A stretch of DNA of 10,402 nt from Bacteroidota bacterium (GTDB taxonomy: Bacteria > Bacteroidota > Bacteroidia > Chitinophagales > Saprospiraceae). A model generated the notes under the pieces. It was given only the letters and a program-made list of their open reading frames with translations, made no database searches and was not told the origin of the DNA. Where the stretch lies: the NCBI GenBank assembly GCA_008501835.1, contig QQUB01000956.1, positions 1 through 10,402 of the forward strand. The letters are read 5' to 3'. This document shows positions 6,887 to 10,402 of this stretch, one piece after another; the first letter of the stretch is position 1; each line of letters starts with the position of its first letter. Made by a program: the position numbers and the translations under genes.

Positions 6887-6910
6887 AAGCCTTCCGAAAA
6901 AACGGGTGGT
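6885..6910 (+). terminator. Weak or decayed hairpin after the MBL-fold gene
   Basis: AAAAGCCTTCCG (6885-6896) repeats the 5' arm of the two strong terminators. After a six-A loop the 3' side CGGGTGG (6903-6909) pairs over seven bases with one mismatch and one wobble, and no T run follows. It may be a decayed terminator or chance, and read-through into the next gene is possible. Confidence 0.25.
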
Positions 6911-6978
6911 AAAGGATAACTCTATTGTCCAAAATAAAGGCTATCTTGGGAGTCAGTCAGGAATCAATAAAATTGAAG

Positions 6979-7161
6979 ATGGGAAAAAAAGATAAATGGT
7001 ATAACGATCCACAGATGGTGGGAACTTTGTTACTTTTTTGGCCGCCTGTTGGAATTTACGGCCTGCATAAAAGTGAGGCCATAAACCCAAAATGGAAAAA
7101 ATTAACTTATGCCACGCTTGCCATGGTTTGTATATTACTGGCAATGGCTTTTATAGTCTAA
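6979..7161 (+). CDS. Small two-helix membrane protein (60 residues)
   Basis: From ATG 6979 the product is 60 residues, starting MGKKDKWYNDPQMVGTLLLF. An in-frame TTG at 6925 would add 18 residues, but the ATG fits better with the usual start of such proteins. Residues about 13-30 (VGTLLLFWPPVGIYGLHKS) and about 41-60 (YATLAMVCILLAMAFIV) are hydrophobic. They are separated by a short polar loop with NPKWKK, suggesting a helical hairpin with both ends on the same side. The WPPVG(I/L)YG(L)xKS pattern is common in small uncharacterised membrane proteins of Bacteroidota and other bacteria. The function is unknown. It lies 92 bases after the MBL-fold gene and could share its transcript. Confidence 0.7.
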   Translation: MGKKDKWYNDPQMVGTLLLFWPPVGIYGLHKSEAINPKWKKLTYATLAMVCILLAMAFIV

Positions 7162-7209
7162 TTCAATTTCAGGGTTTTGACTTAAATAATCAACAGGTTC
7201 AAATCCAAG

Positions 7210-7226
7210 GGTATGATATTCATACC
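7210..7226. repeat. Interrupted palindrome, 7-bp arms
   Basis: GGTATGA (7210-7216) and TCATACC (7220-7226) are perfect inverted repeats around TAT. The shape and size fit a binding site for a dimeric regulator. It starts 49 bases after the stop of the small membrane protein gene and more than 500 bases before the next start, so its target is unclear. Confidence 0.4.
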
Positions 7227-7660
7227 TGTCCATCAATTTTAGGAAAAAACTTCGTTCCATCCACTAACAAAAATCAAACGAGGAAGAATCTCTATTTTAT
7301 TTAAATAAGGCGCTCAAACCTTTCCTGGAATCCAATTGAGATCTTACATCTCCTTGTTCATCACACATTTTTACCCGCTCATCCAACATAAATTCGGATT
7401 AATTTGTCCTTTTATTACCTTGAGACAAAACGAAATACAGGTTTAGCAAAAATCATGGTATTCTGTCATTTTTTTAATGTCTCATAATTGGGAGAAAAGA
7501 CTTTGCTATCCAGGCCCTTATTTAAAGCCAGAAATTATTCGAACAAACCACCGAGCCTTCCCCTCACATAAGATCGGGCCCAATGATGGACCATAGAGAT
7601 CATCCGCACCTACGGTAAGAAGATCACCTATGGATCACCGAAAACGTTCACACACCATTT

Positions 7661-7681
7661 AACCCTTTCAAACCCTTTGAA
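7661..7681. repeat. Tandem decamer with inverted repeat upstream of the large secreted protein
   Basis: AACCCTTTCA and AACCCTTTGA stand in tandem (7661-7680). Across their junction, TTCAAA (7667-7672) and TTTGAA (7676-7681) form a perfect inverted repeat around CCC. The element lies about 65 bases upstream of ATG 7747, where an operator could act on this gene's promoter. That role is inference. Confidence 0.4.
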
Positions 7682-7746
7682 CATTTTACATTTATTACTG
7701 CCCGGATACTCTGTTCGAAAGTGGGCTAAATAAACGCGAATAACAA

Positions 7747-10402
7747 ATGTTGAACCGACTGTACATCTACCTATTCCTGAAACTGTTGTTCTTTTCCCAA
7801 AGTTCTCTTTTTGGACAACCTGTGTCATTTACTCAAACCAGTATACTTACCCCTACCTCGGGATTTACAGCCTTATCCGATTGTGCTGTCGATATGGATA
7901 ACGATATGCTCGATGATGTTGTACAAGTTGGCCATAAGGGTATTTATATAGATTATCAGCAACCTGATGGAACATTCATCCAGGAATTTTTTCCCATGAT
8001 CCTGAATGTACTTCCCAACTGGAGTATTGCCGCAGGAGATTTGGACAACAACGGGTTAAATGATATGCTTTTTGCAGATTTGGAAAAGGTCTCTTTTGTA
8101 TTAGCCGACCATGCAGAAACACCCTTTACTGAAACTGTTATGCCCTCTGCGCTGATCAGCCAGAGATCAACACTTGCCGATATAGACAATGATGGTTGGC
8201 TGGATGCTTTTGTATGTAATGATTCTGCAACTTCCATTCCATTCAGGAACCTGGGTATTGGGGAGATGATTCCTGATTTTGATCTTATTCCCACATCAAG
8301 CAATCCAGGGAGTTACGCGGCCATATGGACCGATTTAGATAATGATGCAGACCTGGACCTTTATATAAGTAAATGTTGGTCGTCTGCTTTGCCCGGGGAT
8401 GTTATTCGGGACAATCTGCTCTATCAAAACAACGGAGACGGCACATTTTCAGAGGTAGGAGAAACCGCAGGTTTAGCGGATAATGCTCAGTCGTGGTGTG
8501 CCGTAGCGGAAGATTTTAATAATGATGGATATATTGACCTGTTTGTAATTAATCATGATTTTGAAAACGGTCTTTACCGGAATGAAGGCGATGGTACTTT
8601 CACCAATGTAATCGCAACTTCGGGAATTGAACTTTCAGGTCTTTCGGCTGAGGAGGCTTTATCAGGAGACTTTAACAATGATGGCTTCATAGATATTTTT
8701 TCCGATCTCGAAAATGAAATATATCTGGGAAACGGAGATTTTACCTTTACAGGATATGAAACCTCCTTTAAGCCCGGAGCTTTAGCTGATTTAAATAACG
8801 ATGGTTTTTTGGACATAACCAGAAGAGGTAAGGTATGGTTGAACGATGCTAATGAGGAGAACCACTGGATAAAAGTAAATCTTCTGGGCACAGAAAGTAA
8901 TCGAAGCGGAATAGGATCTCGAATAGAAATTTATGGAGATTGGGGAATCCAGGTAAGGGAACAACGTTCCGGAGAAAGTTATAGTCCGATGAACTCTCTG
9001 AATATTTACTTCGGGACAGGAAGTTCGGTAAATGTGGATTCCCTTAAAGTGAAATGGCCTTCGGGTATAGTTACTGTTTTGAAAAACCTGGAGGTTGATA
9101 GTACGTATACCATCCCCGAAGTTTCGTGTTTTCAAGCAAACTACACCACTGAATCGGAACAACATGAATTATGTGCCGGAGATACTTTGCTGGCAGGTGC
9201 ACCTTCCGGATATTCAACTTATTTGTGGTCCAATGGTGCTACAACGCAAAATATCGAAATTTCACATCCGGGAAATTATTACGTAATCTCACTTGATCAG
9301 GATGGCTGTGCCGGATATATGAAATTTATCAGGGTGGAACGAATTCAGGATATCCTCCCCAATATTTCAGCAGATCCTGCCCGTCGTATTTGCCAGGGTG
9401 ACAGCATTACGCTCCTTTCTTCACCAGGCAATAATCACATTTGGTCCAATGGCATGACAAACGATCATATTGTAATTAGCGAGCCGGGATTTTATACGGT
9501 TGCAGTGGATGCCCAATGTACGGATGAACAATTAGAGTCCATTCCCTTTGAGGTTGCGTTTCTTCCAAGCCCACAGCCGGAAACAACGGATGTAACCACA
9601 GCTCAGGGTGATTCAGTTCTATTAACTGCTAATTGTGTTGAGTGTTACTGGTATGATCAGCCAACCGGAGGGAATTTTCTCCATACGGGTCCTGAATTCC
9701 AAACTTCAATGCTTAATTCAGATACCACCTTTTATGTCGAAAATCATTCCTTTTATCCCGGAGAAAATCACGTGGGAGGCAAGTCGTCGGACGAAGTACC
9801 TGACGGGGAAGCGCTCCAAACCGGCTTCATGCATTTTGAAGCCTGGGAACCTTTTACGCTTTTATCTGTCAAGGTGCATGTCCCGCAAGACTCCTTCCAG
9901 GCAATCCGATTTATTCAGTTGTTCTCGCCGGACACCTTGCTGGCAGTACAACAATTCCAATTAACAAGCGGGTGGAATGAACTTGAACTGAATTTCGAAG
10001 TTCCGGTAGGGACTTTCAGCCTGCATTGTCCTCAATGTTTATTTTCAAGGGATACATCAGATTTAACCTATCCCTATCCACTAGGAGATGCAGGGCAAAT
10101 CAACGAGTCCTCTTTTGGGCAGGATCATTACTTTTTTTTCTATGACTGGCAAATCCAATCGGGAGATATGGAATGTATTTCTGAGCGAACTCCAGTTAAT
10201 ATCCTGGTTACAAACACGGAAGATCCAATCCAGGATAACTTGATTGAAATTTTCCCAAATCCAAGCTCCGGAAGTGTCAGAATCATAGTAAATGAGCCCA
10301 TCAACCAACCTGGATCAATGCAGCTATTTGATAGTGGCGGTGCACAAATTTTGCAAAAAGAAATCCATTTAGATAATGAACATATTCTCGAAGCCGGGGA
10401 GC
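7747..10402 (+). CDS. Secreted FG-GAP/ASPIC-UnbV protein with Ig-like domains and T9SS sorting domain (3' end outside window)
   Basis: The frame runs from ATG 7747 without a stop to the window edge, giving 885 complete codons. Residues 1-24 form a signal peptide (MLNRLYIYLFLKLLFFSQSS, then LFGQ). Seven DxDNDG-type calcium loops start at D49, D98, D145, D196, D256, D308 and D348, spaced 40-60 residues, as in a seven-bladed FG-GAP/VCBS propeller. An ASPIC/UnbV domain follows (about 383-455: NRSGIGSRIEIYG and VKWPSG). Two Ig/PKD-like domains come next (C476 with LWSNG; C549 with IWSNG). Then there is a CHU_C-type Ig-like domain (about 615-670, YWYDQPTGG), a jelly-roll-like segment (about 676-815, with LLSVKV, ELNFEVPVG and FFFYDW), and the start of a T9SS sorting domain (IFPNPSSG at 835-842). 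Only a short end of the sorting domain is missing. It is likely a cell-surface or released binding protein that recognises glycans or other ligands; the ligand is unknown. Confidence 0.93.
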   Translation, partial: MLNRLYIYLFLKLLFFSQSSLFGQPVSFTQTSILTPTSGFTALSDCAVDMDNDMLDDVVQVGHKGIYIDYQQPDGTFIQEFFPMILNVLPNWSIAAGDLDNNGLNDMLFADLEKVSFVLADHAETPFTETVMPSALISQRSTLADIDNDGWLDAFVCNDSATSIPFRNLGIGEMIPDFDLIPTSSNPGSYAAIWTDLDNDADLDLYISKCWSSALPGDVIRDNLLYQNNGDGTFSEVGETAGLADNAQSWCAVAEDFNNDGYIDLFVINHDFENGLYRNEGDGTFTNVIATSGIELSGLSAEEALSGDFNNDGFIDIFSDLENEIYLGNGDFTFTGYETSFKPGALADLNNDGFLDITRRGKVWLNDANEENHWIKVNLLGTESNRSGIGSRIEIYGDWGIQVREQRSGESYSPMNSLNIYFGTGSSVNVDSLKVKWPSGIVTVLKNLEVDSTYTIPEVSCFQANYTTESEQHELCAGDTLLAGAPSGYSTYLWSNGATTQNIEISHPGNYYVISLDQDGCAGYMKFIRVERIQDILPNISADPARRICQGDSITLLSSPGNNHIWSNGMTNDHIVISEPGFYTVAVDAQCTDEQLESIPFEVAFLPSPQPETTDVTTAQGDSVLLTANCVECYWYDQPTGGNFLHTGPEFQTSMLNSDTTFYVENHSFYPGENHVGGKSSDEVPDGEALQTGFMHFEAWEPFTLLSVKVHVPQDSFQAIRFIQLFSPDTLLAVQQFQLTSGWNELELNFEVPVGTFSLHCPQCLFSRDTSDLTYPYPLGDAGQINESSFGQDHYFFFYDWQIQSGDMECISERTPVNILVTNTEDPIQDNLIEIFPNPSSGSVRIIVNEPINQPGSMQLFDSGGAQILQKEIHLDNEHILEAGE

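Larger units (their letters stand above)
7162..7746. other. 585-base intergenic region with inverted repeats, no gene seen
   Basis: I see no gene here. The open frame ending at 7304 mainly overlaps the small membrane-protein gene in another frame. The region holds an interrupted palindrome (7210-7226), the perfect 12-bp palindrome TTATTTAAATAA (7297-7308), a GATCACC direct repeat (7622-7628 and 7633-7639) and a repeat cluster at 7661-7681. It must contain the promoter of the large gene at 7747. TACATTTA (7687-7694) is one base from the Bacteroidota -7 consensus TAnnTTTG, but no clear -33 element is spaced correctly. No tRNA or structured RNA was recognised. Confidence 0.45.

Noticed and set aside
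7092..7304. Open frame of 70 codons at the end of the small membrane-protein gene
   Set aside because: It overlaps that gene in another frame, and the remaining part has no protein-like features.
8574..9165. Long minus-strand open frames opposite the large C-terminal gene
   Set aside because: They are antisense shadows; the + strand frame shows clear FG-GAP and ASPIC motifs through the same region.

Overview
The window looks like chromosomal DNA of a member of the phylum Bacteroidota. The main evidence is that the two long secreted proteins at its edges both carry a C-terminal type IX secretion (T9SS) sorting domain, with VYPNPSS in the first and IFPNPSS in the last. Most starts lack a Shine-Dalgarno sequence, and the intergenic DNA is AT-rich. 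The architectures (CotH, FG-GAP/ASPIC with CHU_C-type Ig-like domains) suggest a Saprospiria- or Cytophagia-like lineage, but that placement is inference. All recognised genes lie on the + strand, and no RNA gene, CRISPR array or intact mobile element was seen.

Layout. (1) 1-2268: 3' part of a large secreted CotH-kinase-family protein, open at the left edge. (2) 2269-2383: a GC-rich heptamer repeat that begins at the stop codon, then an intrinsic terminator. (3) 2384-2821: AT-rich spacer with a 12-bp palindrome. (4) 2822-4636: a 604-residue protein with signatures of the nitronate monooxygenase/FabK flavin TIM barrel plus a cysteine-rich C-terminal part. (5) 4637-4708: a second copy of the same repeat-plus-terminator module, again starting at the stop codon. 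(6) 4942-7161: four smaller genes: an unknown 101-residue protein, a YvbK-like GNAT acetyltransferase, a membrane-anchored metallo-beta-lactamase-fold hydrolase, and a 60-residue two-helix membrane protein. (7) 7162-7746: 585 bases without a convincing gene but with several inverted repeats. (8) 7747-10402: a second very large secreted protein, open at the right edge, with a seven-repeat FG-GAP propeller, ASPIC/UnbV domain, Ig-like domains and the start of a T9SS sorting domain. It has no stop codon inside the window.

The outer genes are predicted to be exported and anchored or released through T9SS. The inner genes look like ordinary accessory or metabolic loci, and nothing in the sequence ties them into one pathway. 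The most unusual feature is the repeat/terminator module, present twice downstream of unrelated genes and fused to the TGA stop codon in both cases. The 604-residue flavoenzyme-like protein is the best candidate for an uncharacterised enzyme. I did not find a convincing new multi-gene system.
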